This document shows positions 10,427 to 21,900 of a stretch of DNA of 51,128 nucleotides, piece by piece. The first letter of the stretch is position 1, and every line of letters begins with the position of its first letter. The notes under the pieces were generated by a model. It saw nothing but the letters and a program-made list of their open reading frames with translations, searched no databases and was not told the DNA's origin. The position numbers and the translations under genes are program-made. Origin of the DNA: Nemertoderma westbladi (Eukaryota; Xenacoelomorpha; Nemertodermatida; Nemertodermatidae); NCBI GenBank assembly GCA_032718475.1, contig JAUCBJ010000104.1, positions 1 through 51,128 on the forward strand, read 5' to 3'.

Positions 10427-12607
10427 ATGACTCTAGAAAACGCCACTAAAGAATGGAACGAAACTCTTAACGTTATCGAGATGTATAGAGTTGTCACTTA
10501 CGATAACGAAGGTAGCGTTCCGGGTGGAGAACTGGGAACTACTCGCATGATACATATACGAGGACTAGCTGGTTCTACCCACGTATTTACTCGAGCGTGT
10601 TCCGATGTGATTGATTATTCTTTTGAGACCCTCACCGAGATACAAAAGAAACTCCGACATGGACAATTCGAACTCGCGCAGCGTTACGTCACTGACACCG
10701 AGCGCAAACCGGCCATGGGTATCGATGGATCGATGTTACCCCAGCCCGTGCTCGAGATGTTGTTTAATGAAAGAATCCTTAAAATCGGCTCAGCTGTTTA
10801 TGGAGATCTCCAAAACGACTTTAGGAACATGGAGAATATCCCATATCCTTTTGTAGATACTCAGCTGATTGCTCCCTGGGCAGAAGGCCGAGGTTTCTTC
10901 CGCACTATGTATGCCAATACACCCAGCGGCATTACTAAAGTACAACGAACCTCCATCGGACATCTTGCCTTTCAAGAATACGGATGGAATTTCAAGGTCG
11001 GAAATCCTATCAACTATCAACAAGTATATGGAGATCATTATTCTCGATTATACTTTGACGGACCATTGACCGCACCTGGCGTCATGTATAGCTTTATGAG
11101 TATTCCACTTCGTCCCTCCTTAGCTATATACACGATCTTTGAAAACGCCGCACTTGCCGGTTGGCTAGCCGATGTGTGCAGTCGTACTATACGTGCCCAT
11201 CCCTTAATACTTGGAACCAAACTCGCCAAGCTAGATGAACACAATAAATTCATCCGCTTCGAATGTTTCAGGCACTTTCTGACTCCGTTCCGTAACGTTG
11301 ATAGTCAGTTCAAGGACCGCGCTCTGACTAAGCTCAGCCTAAGAGACTCAGCAGCTGAGAAGTTAGACAGCGCCGGATTCGCCATTTTCAAAGACGTTTG
11401 TATACAGAACTTACATTCCTCTGTTATACAAAGACCTCGAATACCCACGGGTTATTCTATCGTGGAAGTTCAGACAGTGGGTTCGCTTGAGGAGACAGCC
11501 GCACCTACCTCAGCTATGCAATTGGGAGACGAACCAATATGTTTAGAATCCGAGGAGATTCAGCCTACAGCGCCCCGGAGCAGCGACAACGACTACGTCT
11601 TAGAATGGTATCAAGGTCCACAATGTCTCACCGCATACGATTATCGGCACGCCAACTATGTTTCTCGAAAACGTTGCCGATTATACGCATCGAGAGATCA
11701 TCTCACCCCCATGGACTCAGACGTACCCTGCTCCTATTTCCACGAACAACCGGCGATGGAAATCTATTGTGCGTATTGCAGACTCAATAACTTGCACATT
11801 TTCGCAGTCTGCCCCCAATTTATGACTTAATGTCATCATTGTCAACTTAAAGGACATGCCAGTTTTGATTGCCCTTTTAACCGCGATCTGGAAAGCGTAG
11901 ATGAGATGATTACCCTGCGCTACATCCGAGCTTGGGAAGCGAATGCGGATTTACATTGTGAGTCACGCCATCGCTATTACCCTGGACGCGCCTACGAAGG
12001 AGTTTATGCGTTCCATCCTTATCTATTCGCGTCTGTTGAACAAAAATCACGCACACCGAGTTACGAACTAATGAAGCGTGTTGGTGAGTGTATTTCCACG
12101 AAATTTGTTCGTAAATATCTCAGGAACATCAATCCTAACGATATTAATTCATACAACTTGATCAACTTCATTCGTCAAGACCCGGAGTATGGTGATTTGT
12201 TCATCAACTCGCATCCAGAGTTGCAGGAAGTACATCGACGGCCCTACGAATATCGAGCCCGAACTGAACGTGAGTTGGAAAGAACCATTAAACCGAGGAA
12301 GTTTCTCACCACTCACGGTCCACCTACCGCTATCGTTCAGACGACTCGTCAGGGACCAGTAGGAGCTGCTGTCCTAAAATGCGCTCTAAAAGCCATTAGA
12401 CCTCGCTCCACTGAGGTTGATATCGATCAACCAGGTACCTCGACCGGCGGATACACCGACCGTAATCCTAAACCTTCCGATGCAATTGTATTGCACCCTT
12501 CACCCAGGAGTTATAGCCCCCCTAGTAAAGTGGCTCGCCCCAAAGAGAAAAGGACTCTTGCTAGCCTCAAAAAACTGCGTAAACGCCGTCCGCGCAAGAA
12601 AGACTAA
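10427..12607 (+). pseudogene. Gene B: exonuclease-like/zinc-knuckle transposon protein, one in-frame stop
   Basis: A nearly intact relative of the post-pol BEL gene. From the first ATG (10427), residues 23-29 read VTYDNEG, a DxE first motif. LKIGSAVYGDL follows near residue 125 and FVDTQLI after that, the order seen in DEDD exonuclease-like folds. The third motif is unclear: a YGD lies where YxxxD would be. Two Cys/His clusters follow, CAYC...H...C and a perfect CHHCQLKGHASFDC. A TAA at 11828-11830 lies just before the last knuckle; the frame then stays open to the TAA at 12605-12607. The C-terminus matches the helical domain of the BEL copy and ends in a very basic tail (KKLRKRRPRKKD) that could be nuclear-targeting. 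The stop may be decay, or readthrough. Which mobile element B belongs to is unknown; I see no LTRs. Confidence 0.65.
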
Positions 12608-12689
12608 CTGTTTAGAGTATTTTTATATTTTAGAAACTGTGATTATTTATATTTTATAGAATTAAATCCCATTTTCTGGGAGCGGTGTA

Positions 12690-12845
12690 AAGGCTTTTGC
12701 GGTTCTAGCTAGTCATTTTCCCCGCTAAGTACTCTGTAGGTGTTTTAGCGGACATAAAAAGCCGTTTTCTTACTGTGTAGGTGTTTTAGTGGACATAAAA
12801 AGCCATTTTTCTGTATGTGTACTTTAGCGGACATAACAAGCCATT
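12690..12845 (+). repeat. Three-copy tandem repeat, about 52 bp
   Basis: Units contain TTTTAGCGGACATAAAAAGC with substitutions (AGTGGACATAAAAAGCC, AGCGGACATAACAAGCC). They follow gene B by about 80 bp. No stable hairpin is evident. Confidence 0.7.
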
Positions 12846-13871
12846 TTATGCCACAATACTCCAAAATACTCTTAATACAGTGTAGTTCAGATGACGACAT
12901 CTATCAGCTGATATGTCCACGTAGAGCTTTTCTTTGTTCTTTGTTCGGCTCGACCAATCAGAGCGATTTTCATTTTATTTGTACAGAAGCCTCCGGGAAA
13001 TCGCGCAATGCATTATGGTCTTTGTTTACCTTTTTTCCTGAGCCCAGAACATCGGCTGTGGAATTACTCTGTGTTTCAGACTTTAGCCAAACATTAGAAC
13101 GGCTTTGATCATAGAAACGTATAACTGTTATCATATCAAGTCACACATTAACTCATCATATTATATTATACATACCTTTCACCGCATTATTTTACTGCTA
13201 TTTACTGTCGGTTATTAATTGTTATCAGGATGTTTGATGGAATGTTGTTATATTTGGAGAATATCGATAAATAATCATAAAACCCCAATCTTCTTGATAT
13301 ACTAAAGGTTAGAGAGACCGATTACATATAGCAATTGCGACTTACATTATAGTGGTTTTGGAGTGAATTGAATGCTATTTCATAGGCCCTACATGTGTCA
13401 ATTGCTGTTCTCTTTATATATGACTAAAATTAGTGAAGGTCGGCAGATCAGTGTACAGCAGTGTGCGGTAGTGTGCATGAGTGTGATAGATAACAAAGCA
13501 TTTCCTAAAGAATGCGCTTTATACGTGAATCATTAGCCATCCCGTTGTGTTTAGTGTAAGTCATAACTCTGTTTACATACTTAGAGCGCCACGTCCTAAA
13601 GGAACTGTTAATATTTCCCGAAAGTGAATAATATTTGTCAGAGATTATATATTAACGATCAATCGAATAGTACAGTAGGCCTACACCGCAATAAGGTCAG
13701 AGCATCCGAATCCAGTCTCCCTTAACCGTGGGTGAATGATCGCGCATAGGCTGGCTTCGGCTAATGTAGCTTTATGTGTATCAAATACTTGTTATAGGCT
13801 AAAGTCGATTTATAACCTAGAAGACACCTAAATTTGGCAGGTTAAACTGCTAAAGGTCTAAAAGCGCGAAC
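12846..13871. other. No gene seen
   Basis: About 1 kb without a recognisable gene or element. A CCAAT-containing, slightly GC-richer part near 12,950-13,080 could be old promoter sequence, but nothing supports a transcript. Homology to the BEL element begins abruptly at about 13,872. Confidence 0.4.
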
Positions 13872-13977
13872 AATCACCACGATAGCGCAGGCACTGCCAA
13901 TCTGGCTAAGAAACAAGTGGAGGAAGATCGCCTTCTCCACCCAGGAGAAGAAAGGTGCGGAACCGGGCCTAGAAGAA

Positions 13978-15804
13978 ATGTCGAACTTCCTCAATTATGA
14001 GGCAGAGTTGATTACAGACCCAGTCTACAGTGAGGATAGTTTGGGGAAGGCACCAAAAGCTGAATACAACAGGCCTAAACCCGAACACAGTCCGGCGGAT
14101 CCATTCCCGAGAGTGAGACAGTCGCTACCACATGCGGCCATGCAGGGGACTGCTAGTCCACAGTTAGTTGGGAGTAGGGCCACACAGTGGCAGGGACAGA
14201 AACAAAATAACAACGCAAACAAATATAATCCCAACACACCCTGTAGGCCGAGTCCAAATAACCAAAACACTAAACCGGTAGATATGAATCTACGCGCAAT
14301 ACGTGAAGGGTTATACAGGGAGCGCTACAATCCAGGATACGAATGTCAATTGCATAGGGATGGAACCCATAAGACCATGAGTTGTAAGCAATGGCAAGCG
14401 TTGCCTAAACAAGATCATGTAGCCTACGCGGATACAAATGGACTATGTCATCGATGCGTGGTAGAAGGACACAGATTCGGAGAGTGTAGAGAAACACCGA
14501 TAGGAGACGATGAGACTGGAGGCCAAACCATGGCTACGAGCACAACGGGAGCAAGGAGAAAGAGGAAAGTACTACTTGGGGTAGTACCAGTGAGGATAAC
14601 AGGAAAGGGCGGCCGATCAGTCACAACATTGATGTTGGTCGACAGCGGAGCAGCCTTCACACTGGTGGAGAATTGGCTGGCCGAGGAGATAGAGTTACAG
14701 ACGAGGCCGAGTAGGATGGCAGTAACTACTATCTCGAGCAAGGATGAGGTCCTGGAGATGAGGACGGGAAGGTGCGAGATATCAGCAATAGCACCAGGAT
14801 GTGATTATGGGGCGGCCATTGACTCCATACAGATAATAGAATCGATTAACATAAATGCCAGGCGACCCACTAAAATCAAGGTCGAGCAATTCCTGGACGA
14901 TATCGATTTCTCAATACCGGAAGTGGATGTCTCGAAGGTATCCATCATAGTCAGAATGGATTGTCCGACGGCCCACGAGAGAGTAAGGACCATATTCGGA
15001 GAGAATAAGCAGCGGGATCCGATGGCGATTCTCACGCCGTTCGGATGGACGCTTAGCGGCCCAATTAAAACCAAGATTCCACTCAGGGTGTCGGAGACAT
15101 CAGGGTGCATGCTATCAGGCACTGTTAAGGATGAAGAGGAGAAAGCAGAGACGGGCGATGGGAAGGTCCCATGTGACAAGCGGCCCGGGGAAGGATACCA
15201 GGAGTTGGGTATGGATCTGGAACCACGCATAGTGGAGCTTGGTGAAAGGATAGAGGATCGTTCCAGAGAAATACCATCGGTAGATGAAATAGGAGGGGAA
15301 GCTACAGCAAGAGTGTGGGTGGAGGAGAATGGATTCGACGCGGAAGACTTAGAGACGATGGGATGGGACAAGGATGTTCCCGGCAACTATTGGTATGAGG
15401 ATGGAGAAGAGTGGATGGTGAGATGTCCGGAAAAGTGTCCGGAGGAGATGCCGGTCCGGTTGAGAAGCATACCGAAATGGGGAAGGTCAAATAAGAAGAC
15501 AGGGTGGAAAGGGATAGGATTACTATTATCCATTCTGTTTTATCTATTCTTTCTATTTCTTTTCATTCTACCGCCAGGTGACGACAAGATGAAGGGTGGC
15601 ATTTTGCTGCCAGGGGACCATGAGGAAATCAAGAAGGCGACCGAAAGACCCGATTTTAGGGTGGTAGAGGAGGGAGAATCAATTCCTAGAGAGTTGGATT
15701 TGACGAGGAGAGTGGGGCGAAGGATAAGAGGACCTACAGGCGGGCAGTGGGAGAGTGCCTGCTGGAAGAATCGATGGAAGATCAAGGAATACCTTAGAGT
15801 TTAG
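13978..15804 (+). CDS. Gag end and aspartic protease joined to a membrane-helix segment
   Basis: The 608-codon frame is also open upstream of the ATG used, because the element is truncated. Residues 1 to about 385 match the complete element: a linker, a knuckle-like CQLHRDGTHKTMSC, a perfect CHRCVVEGHRFGEC, then the retropepsin motif LMLVDSGAAFTLVE (active Asp codon at 14641, intact). After TSGCML the sequence departs from the complete copy for about 580 bp. It is acidic, has CPEKCPEE, and ends with a hydrophobic stretch (GLLLSILFYLFFLFLFILPP) followed by charged residues. The final 40-50 bases again match the end of pol. The segment therefore replaces reverse transcriptase to integrase. Its origin is unknown; an env-like or captured membrane protein is possible but unproven. 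Confidence 0.75.
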   Translation: MSNFLNYEAELITDPVYSEDSLGKAPKAEYNRPKPEHSPADPFPRVRQSLPHAAMQGTASPQLVGSRATQWQGQKQNNNANKYNPNTPCRPSPNNQNTKPVDMNLRAIREGLYRERYNPGYECQLHRDGTHKTMSCKQWQALPKQDHVAYADTNGLCHRCVVEGHRFGECRETPIGDDETGGQTMATSTTGARRKRKVLLGVVPVRITGKGGRSVTTLMLVDSGAAFTLVENWLAEEIELQTRPSRMAVTTISSKDEVLEMRTGRCEISAIAPGCDYGAAIDSIQIIESININARRPTKIKVEQFLDDIDFSIPEVDVSKVSIIVRMDCPTAHERVRTIFGENKQRDPMAILTPFGWTLSGPIKTKIPLRVSETSGCMLSGTVKDEEEKAETGDGKVPCDKRPGEGYQELGMDLEPRIVELGERIEDRSREIPSVDEIGGEATARVWVEENGFDAEDLETMGWDKDVPGNYWYEDGEEWMVRCPEKCPEEMPVRLRSIPKWGRSNKKTGWKGIGLLLSILFYLFFLFLFILPPGDDKMKGGILLPGDHEEIKKATERPDFRVVEEGESIPRELDLTRRVGRRIRGPTGGQWESACWKNRWKIKEYLRV

Positions 15805-16680
15805 TCATCCAATACGTTGGACTCAGATGGGTGGGAATGAGGGCGAGACGCCCTTCCCACACAAAATATAAAATAAATAATAAAAATAATAATAAGAAGT
15901 GAGATAGTAGAAAGTTAGAAAGTAACAGTAGTAGAAAGTTAGATAGTAGGTAGCACTAGTTAAGAGTTAGTAAGAGTTAGTAAGAAGTTAGAAGTTAGGG
16001 AATGTGGTATATAGACATACCACGAGAGTAGTAGCATGGTACATAGTACCGGAGTAGCAGGGTACATAGTACCGTAAGAGTTAGAAGTTGAGGGCACTGA
16101 GGCTTTCCAGGCACCACGTAGTAAGAAAAAAGGGAGTATGGTATGTAGGTATACCATAGAAGTAGCAGTAGAGGGGTTGTGGGCACCGAAAGCGCCACGT
16201 AGAAAGAGAGTAGAGGGTATGGTATGTAGGTATACCATAGAAGTAGCAGTAGAGGGGTTGTGGGCACCGTAAGCGCCACGTAGAAAGAGAGTAGAGGGTA
16301 TGGTATGTAGGTATACCATAGAAGTAGCAGTAGAGGGGTTGTGGGCACCGAAAGCGCCACGTAGAAAGAGAGTAGAGGGTATGGTATGTAGGTATACCAT
16401 AGAGGTAGTAGCAGAGGGGTTGTGGGCACCAAAAGCGCCATGTAGAAAGAGAGTGAAGGGTATGGTATGTAGGTATACCATAGTAGCAGTATTAGGGTAC
16501 ATAGTACCATAGAAGTTAGAGGTTGTGGGCACCAAAAGCGCCACGTAGTAAGAAAGTAAAGGGTATGTAGGCATAGTATAGTAGTAGTAGGGTACATAGT
16601 AAGAAGGAAGAAAGGTAGATAGGATAATAGCACAGACAGGGGGGAACATAAGAAAAATAAATTAAAACTAAAGAAAAATT
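15805..16680 (+). repeat. Hairpin-rich tandem repeats between pol remnant and post-pol gene
   Basis: It begins with a block shared with the complete element that includes AGGGCGAGACGCCCT, a six-pair stem with an AGA loop. It continues as AG-rich repeats. From 16,139 to about 16,500 units of about 82 bp each carry the palindrome TATGGTATGTAGGTATACCA, pairing TATGGTAT with ATACCATA. Other hairpins are GTGGTAT/ATACCAC at 16,003 and GGTACATAGTACC at 16,042 and 16,062. The complete element has the same architecture at the same place but with another hairpin sequence (TAGGTAC/GTACCTA). Open frames on the minus strand here are repeat artefacts. Confidence 0.85.
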
Positions 16681-16686
16681 GGCACT

Positions 16687-18650
16687 TTGGGGGTGGTAGA
16701 GAACACAGGACATTGTGGAGCAGTGGGGATGGGCCAGCTCATGGGCCTTGTCTGCCACAAGCCGATGGACTGGGGCAAGTTCTGGGAGGAGCATGGAGCG
16801 GGCAGGGGACATTGTGGAGCAGTGGCGATGGGCCAGCTCATGGGGCTTGTCTGCCACAAGCCGATGGACTGGAGTATGTTGCGAGAGGAGTACGGAGCGG
16901 AGCTGGCGAACTCGCTGAAATGGGGAGCGAGGCCAGGGAAACAGGAGGTGTATCAGTTCCGGAGAGGAGCGATAAAGATATATCAGAAGAGATATATCCT
17001 ACAGGATGACTGGATAATGATAGGTTTACTAAACCTATTCATGGCCGTGGTTATCGGAAGAGAGCCGACAGCGTTTCTGCTATCAGGAGCACCTCTAAAC
17101 TACAGAAGAGCCTTTAAGGTGGCCTTCGAAGGTCTTGTAGACCACCCGGAGCTGAAGGGCAAGTCGGTGTACTACAACAGCCAGCACCTAGTAGACAGGG
17201 AGGTGGATACACCATACAAGAGATGGGAGAAGCTGGAAGCGGATAGACTTGAGGAGAAGCGACTGGAAGAAGTCGCCAGGCGAGAAAGGAGGGAGGCAGA
17301 TGAGAGAGAGGCGGAGATTAGGGGAGAGGACTACGGGTTCGAGGCCCAGACCTTGGACGAGCTGAGGTGGGTATCAGGGAGCTCGGGCGAGTTTCTGGGG
17401 GAGGACCTAGGATGGACGGAAGAATCGCCAAAACAGTTGACATCGGGATTGCAAGCGATGCCCATGCCAGCGGGCTCTGAGGGCGATTCCGTAAGAAAGA
17501 GACCGAGGGAACAGGAGGGATGGAAAGTTACGGGTAGAAGCCAAGGCAGAAAGGGACACAGTGGGTCTACCGGGATACTGGGTCTGGATCCACTCCCGGT
17601 GATGGAGGGGGATGACGACGGGTTCGGGGAGATGCCGCCCATCGGGGGGATCGGCCGCTGAGATATGGACTGGGTGGGCGGGAGAGTGGTGACGGCCAGC
17701 GGGGCGAGGGCCTTCTGGGATAAACCCGGCAAGCGAACCTGGGTGCACGAGGAGCCAGCGATGGATTTCGCGGGGAGCATCATCAGGTTGGGCGAGCAAC
17801 TGTGAACAGCACCACGGGTAGTGTTTGGGGAGACAATGCCAAGGCGGGAGGAGGACGTAGATATGGATAGAGACGTTAATGTCCAGAAGTTTGCTTACCA
17901 ACGGCTCCACAGACCTAGGAGACCGCTCGGGGCAAAAGACGACTTGGGGCGGGATGCGTTGATACACGGCTGTGATTACTGTGGGAGTCTGACTCACCAG
18001 GAAAAGAGCTGTTTGTATCGATTTCAGAAGGGGATGAGTTGCCTCTACTGCCGCGAGTCGAGCCATAGGATGGGAGCATGTCCGAGGCTGCACAACTGCT
18101 GATCAAAGTGTAACTTCCGAGGGCACTATGGGCGCCAGTGCGAATAGATGGACGATGAGGAGAAGTTTAAGATCTTCGAGGAGTGGGCCGACGTTGGCGT
18201 TATGATGCGACAGAGGATGAAGGCCCAGGAGTTCCGGTGGGGTTTCTTCAACATCAATCAGGAAGCCCCACATACCAGGAGGAAGCGACAGCGGCATCGT
18301 ATGGAGGAGTCATCAACACGCAGAGGTATTTGGATCGATGGACGCCAGAAAACAGAGGAGAGTTTAGGGATTTTCTGGCGGAGCACGTGCCGCGAACGAT
18401 GAAAATGATATTGTGGAACGCTACCAGGGGGAAGCAGGAGGGGCATTCGGAAGGGCCACCTGCAAAGCGTTACCGGGAGTTGATAACACCAGCGCCCAAA
18501 GAATCGACCACGGGAATTAGCAAGGCGGTAATGGCGAGAATGAGGAGTCTCAGGGAGGACAAGCCAGAGGGAAGGAAGCGACCCAGACAAGACGATGACA
18601 GGGGGAAAGAACTAAGATGGTTCCTGAAGACGGGAGGAGCGAACTAGGAC
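16687..18650 (+). pseudogene. Decayed post-pol gene of copy 1
   Basis: Collinear with the post-pol gene at 40,414 from its residue 220 onward (GVVENTGHCGAV...). The first 220 residues, including the first two exonuclease-like motifs, are missing. A 99-bp in-frame duplication repeats GHCGAV...HKPMDW at 16,708 and 16,807. KWGARPGKQEVYQFRRGAI is conserved, including the non-acidic residue at the third catalytic position. Stops interrupt it at 17,659, near 17,803, at 18,100-18,102 inside the third zinc knuckle, and at 18,146. The first two knuckles survive as CDYCGSLTHQEKSC and CLYCRESSHRMGAC. A frame change near 18,260 precedes the C-terminal domain. It can no longer make the full protein. Confidence 0.85.
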
Positions 18651-19292
18651 TCAAAGGGGAAATGTGGGCGTGCCTGGAAGGCACCACATAGGGGAGTATA
18701 TATACGAACTCCTAAGTGCAAAATATAACTAAGTGCAATTAGTATGTATGTATGTAAATAATCAATATAATCAGAATGAATATAATCAAAGTAAGTACTA
18801 TAGTCATATACAACCTTTTCCAATTAGCTACTGGGATTGGGGACCACTTGACTACAATCGGACGAGACTTAGACGGATCCCACTAACATGATGCACACAT
18901 GTGTGGGACCCAATAAGTGCATGAAGGATGAGAACCAAAATGGGTTGAGTACGAGGGAAGTATGGAGAGGAGGTGTTGGCGTGTGTGGAAGTGAGAGGAG
19001 TGCAATTCAAGTGTGGGGAGCGAGCAGTAAGAGAGAGAGTAAGGGACGAAGAGGTCCGAGAGTAAGATTAGAGAGAGGATCTAGAAAATTGTGCGAAGAG
19101 AGTCCACAATTGTCTCGAACAGAGACCCCAGATACCTTGGTGCAACATAGCTCGCGATTGCACCAAGGAGGGGTAGCAATAACATACCCAGGAGGAGCGG
19201 CCTGGAAAGCCAACCCCGAGAAAAGAACTCCACTCCACACCCGATAGTAGATTGGGTTCTATCTTCTCACCGGGAAGATAGCATGGGGGGAG
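18651..19292 (+). promoter_or_regulatory. 3' non-coding region and polypurine tract of copy 1
   Basis: It contains the hairpin GTGCC-TGGAA-GGCAC at 18,670-18,684. The complete element has GCGCC-TGGAA-GGCGC at the same place, so one base pair has changed on both sides while the pairing is kept. A block around 18,790-18,840 (AAGTAAGTACTATAGTCATA) is also conserved. The region ends with the purine-rich GCATGGGGGGAG directly before the LTR, the expected plus-strand primer. Confidence 0.75.
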
Positions 19293-19735
19293 TGCAAGCA
19301 GATTCAATTCCACTTCATTACCCACCAGAAAATGGGACTTGTGGCATTTTAGCAATATGTTGGGGATACGAGATTACCAATATTAATCTCGTATCACAAC
19401 CAACATTGGGGGGAGGGGGGGGGGGGCGACACAAGCCCCAAAGCCACAGAGAAAGGTGAGAGGTCAAAACCACCTCGGAGGGAAGGCAGCTAGTAGAGGC
19501 TAGCAGCACCGGTCATAGTTAATGACCGCCACCACCATACCGGTAATAATTAACTTGTATTTTCTGCTTATTATCTACTGGCGTGCTATTATCGTCCATA
19601 TTAATCAATATCGAGAGACAACAGAAACTCTTACTGTTTTTCCCCAACGGCCTCGGCCAAAGCTACTAGCACGATCCCCAGCAGAACGGTGATGCGTACA
19701 TTTCTAACCCGGTCGGGATCTCTGATCCCGTCACA
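19293..19735 (+). repeat. 3' LTR of copy 1 (443 bp)
   Basis: Starts TGCAAGCAG right after the polypurine tract and ends GATCCCGTCACA. It shares with the LTR of the complete element the TG...CA ends and a terminal hairpin, here CGGGATC-TCT-GATCCCG. The rest is largely different in sequence, so the two elements belong to different families of one lineage. It contains a poly(G) stretch near 19,410. No matching 5' LTR is in the window. Confidence 0.8.
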
Positions 19736-21091
19736 CCAATCCTCACACCCTTGACTCTTCCACATAATATGACCGGCATACCGACCGTGCCAACCACCAC
19801 AACAGGTCATTATTAAAGAACTACACAGCAAAATGCCGCGCCCTTCTAGATAAAGTAGCACTAAAAAATTCTGAACTCAGAACTTACCCGTTCCCAAACA
19901 CCTTCACCGTTTTGCATATTATCTTCATCACCAGAAAGATCATAAACCCCAATGGATCTGACCCATCCCAATGGTAAAACTATCCCCAAAGTCCGACCAA
20001 TCATTGCTAACAGTAAGGCGTTCTTAACCCCAAAATCTAATTTGAAGCACCACTATTTCAGCCCGCTAGTCACCAATGCTAGTCACCATTGTCGCGAAAT
20101 TAAATATTAATTTCTTATCAGATCAGGCCAAGCCGAAGCCGACAACTAATAAATGAACCTACAGTTGTAGTAGGCCTAAGTTAAGTGTGGTTAGCAGCAG
20201 GGCAAAGATCCCTACCTACCAGCTCTTTATATTCCAGTGAAGCAGTAGGCAGGTAGGTATCGGTACCTACTGTATGTTGTACCGATAATGTACGCCATGT
20301 ACGTACGGTAACGGGCCTAACTTCCTAATTCATATCCTCAGCAATCAGTCCCAGCCCAAGCTATTCTAGTCCAGTACACAGCCCTATTAGCTAACCCGCT
20401 ATTACTATATATGTGACAGGTACGGCAGTCGTACCCGGCAGGATTCCCAACATAGTTTGTTATACAGTACAGCAGTAGGCCTACACAACAAATAATAGGT
20501 ACGGTACCTGATGAACCTGAATGAATATTTAATTTCGCGACAATCAATAATTTCGGGGATTTACTTATAGAAAAGCAACGCGTTTTTAATTTTATCTAAA
20601 AGTTGGTACCCGGTGTTATTTGTTTGTGCTCTTTCTATTTCTGAATGTGTTCGATTGTGTTCGGCAGTTTTTAGAATGTGTTTGGGTGTGTTCCACTGTT
20701 TTCGTTCGTGTTACTCTTTAAGCACCCTCCATTTCCCTTAATATGAAGTTATTTTTTACAATTCATGGTGTCCCACTGTTTCTAATTAAACTATTTTATT
20801 TTTACTAAAATATAATATAGCATGGAATAATTACAGCCACGTAATCGCATTAGATTTAATCTTATTCAGTCACCTGCAACAACAATATCAGTAAGCTATC
20901 TTTTAAACATAGTTATCAAATTGTGTACTGTAGAAGGTGTGTAGAAAGGTCAATAAAAATAGAATTACCTCTAACGCACATAAAGACGTTGTTACCCAAT
21001 CCAACATTAAAGTTATAAAAGTCGATTTTGTGAATATTTAAATACAAAAGTTTTGTTCTAATGAACTGGAACAATTCCATTGGTATGGGTG
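19736..21091. other. No gene seen; 3' flank of the SAXO-like gene
   Basis: No coding region is recognised. On the minus strand this is downstream of the stop codon at 21,092, so the 3' UTR of the SAXO-like gene should lie in the right part. An AATAAA on the minus strand (plus 20,795-20,800) is a candidate polyadenylation signal, not proven. Several palindromic GGTACC words occur at 20,250-20,500. Confidence 0.4.
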
Positions 21092-21222
21092 TTAGGCGTC
21101 TACCGGGACTCCGTTAGCCTTCTGGTAGACTCTGTGACCTCGGGGGTTGACTTCTGCGAAAGTGTACCCGTGTTTAGGTAGTTCCACTACCGGACACGGT
21201 CCTGTATTCTTAGCAGTGAAAT
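21092..21222 (-). CDS. SAXO-like gene, last coding exon
   Basis: Preceded on the minus strand by the acceptor TCTTTCCAG. It reads DFTAKNTGPCPVVELPKHGY, continues TFAEVNPRGHRVYQKANGVPVDA, and stops with TAA at 21,092-21,094. The first codon is split with the previous exon (one base from there, two from here), restoring LYRID. The xDFxxK...PCPV pattern is that of a terminal Mn-like module. Confidence 0.8.
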
Positions 21223-21872
21223 CTGGAAAGAGAAGGAATGAATGAAAAACCAGTTAAACCATTAAACGCAGTTTCATCGAAACCATCACAGTTAAAACTT
21301 GGACCACTTTATTATTACATATCGGCCGCACACAACCAGGATGCATCGCCGGCCGACCCCGCATCGTAACACCTTCGCTATCACCCATATAAATCCACAA
21401 TTACAGTAATCTGAATTATCATGATCATAACTCATTTAGCAAAGACGTTTCAGTTATGTCAGTGGCTGACTACCTCTAGCCAACCGGCGGCTGTCATAGA
21501 ACAAGGTGATGCACGTTCTCTGATCACTTCTGTGACGGACAGTGACGGAAAAGCTCTTCCGAAGTGCCCGTAAGGTGACCCTCGGTAACTACCGATTTTG
21601 TTAAACACGTCGTTTATTTAGTGGGCTACGCAATGATCCATGATCAGAATCCTGTTGTATACACCATTGTATCACCAATGGATCTCGTATAATTTGCAGT
21701 CCAACAAGGACTGCAACAATTAATTGTTCTACAGTAGGCGTACTGCAGCCCAGAAAAATCACCCTTCTAAGAAGATAAGATTCCAGGTAATTTGTATATA
21801 CCCTTAATAGTTACGTCATGCAGACTACTACGTATTCCTTGTACATATTAGAATTCCAGATAGAGGGGGAGA

Positions 21873-21900
21873 GGGGGGGGGGGGGGGGGGGGGGGGGGGG
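21873..21900. repeat. Poly(G) run, 28 nt
   Basis: Uninterrupted run of 28 G within an intron of the SAXO-like gene, the same length as two poly(C) runs in the window. Confidence 0.95.

Larger units (their letters stand above)
13872..19735 (+). mobile_element. 5'-truncated, pol-deleted BEL/Pao element (copy 1)
   Basis: The order is: end of gag with zinc knuckles, protease, a segment absent from the complete copy, a short remnant of the pol end, hairpin repeats, a decayed post-pol gene, 3' non-coding sequence, polypurine tract and 3' LTR. Each homologous block is collinear with the complete element at 29,776-44,194 but clearly diverged, so it belongs to another subfamily. Reverse transcriptase, RNase H and integrase are missing, and no 5' LTR is present. 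The left junction is in mid-gene with no LTR or target duplication. It cannot transpose on its own. The sequence just after the 3' LTR is CCAAT. Confidence 0.85.

Noticed and set aside
14805-15386. 193-codon minus-strand frame within copy 1
   Set aside because: It is a shadow of the gag-protease frame on the plus strand, with no recognisable motif.
15960-16649. Long minus-strand open frames in the copy 1 hairpin region
   Set aside because: They come from the tandem repeat and lie opposite the element's coding strand.
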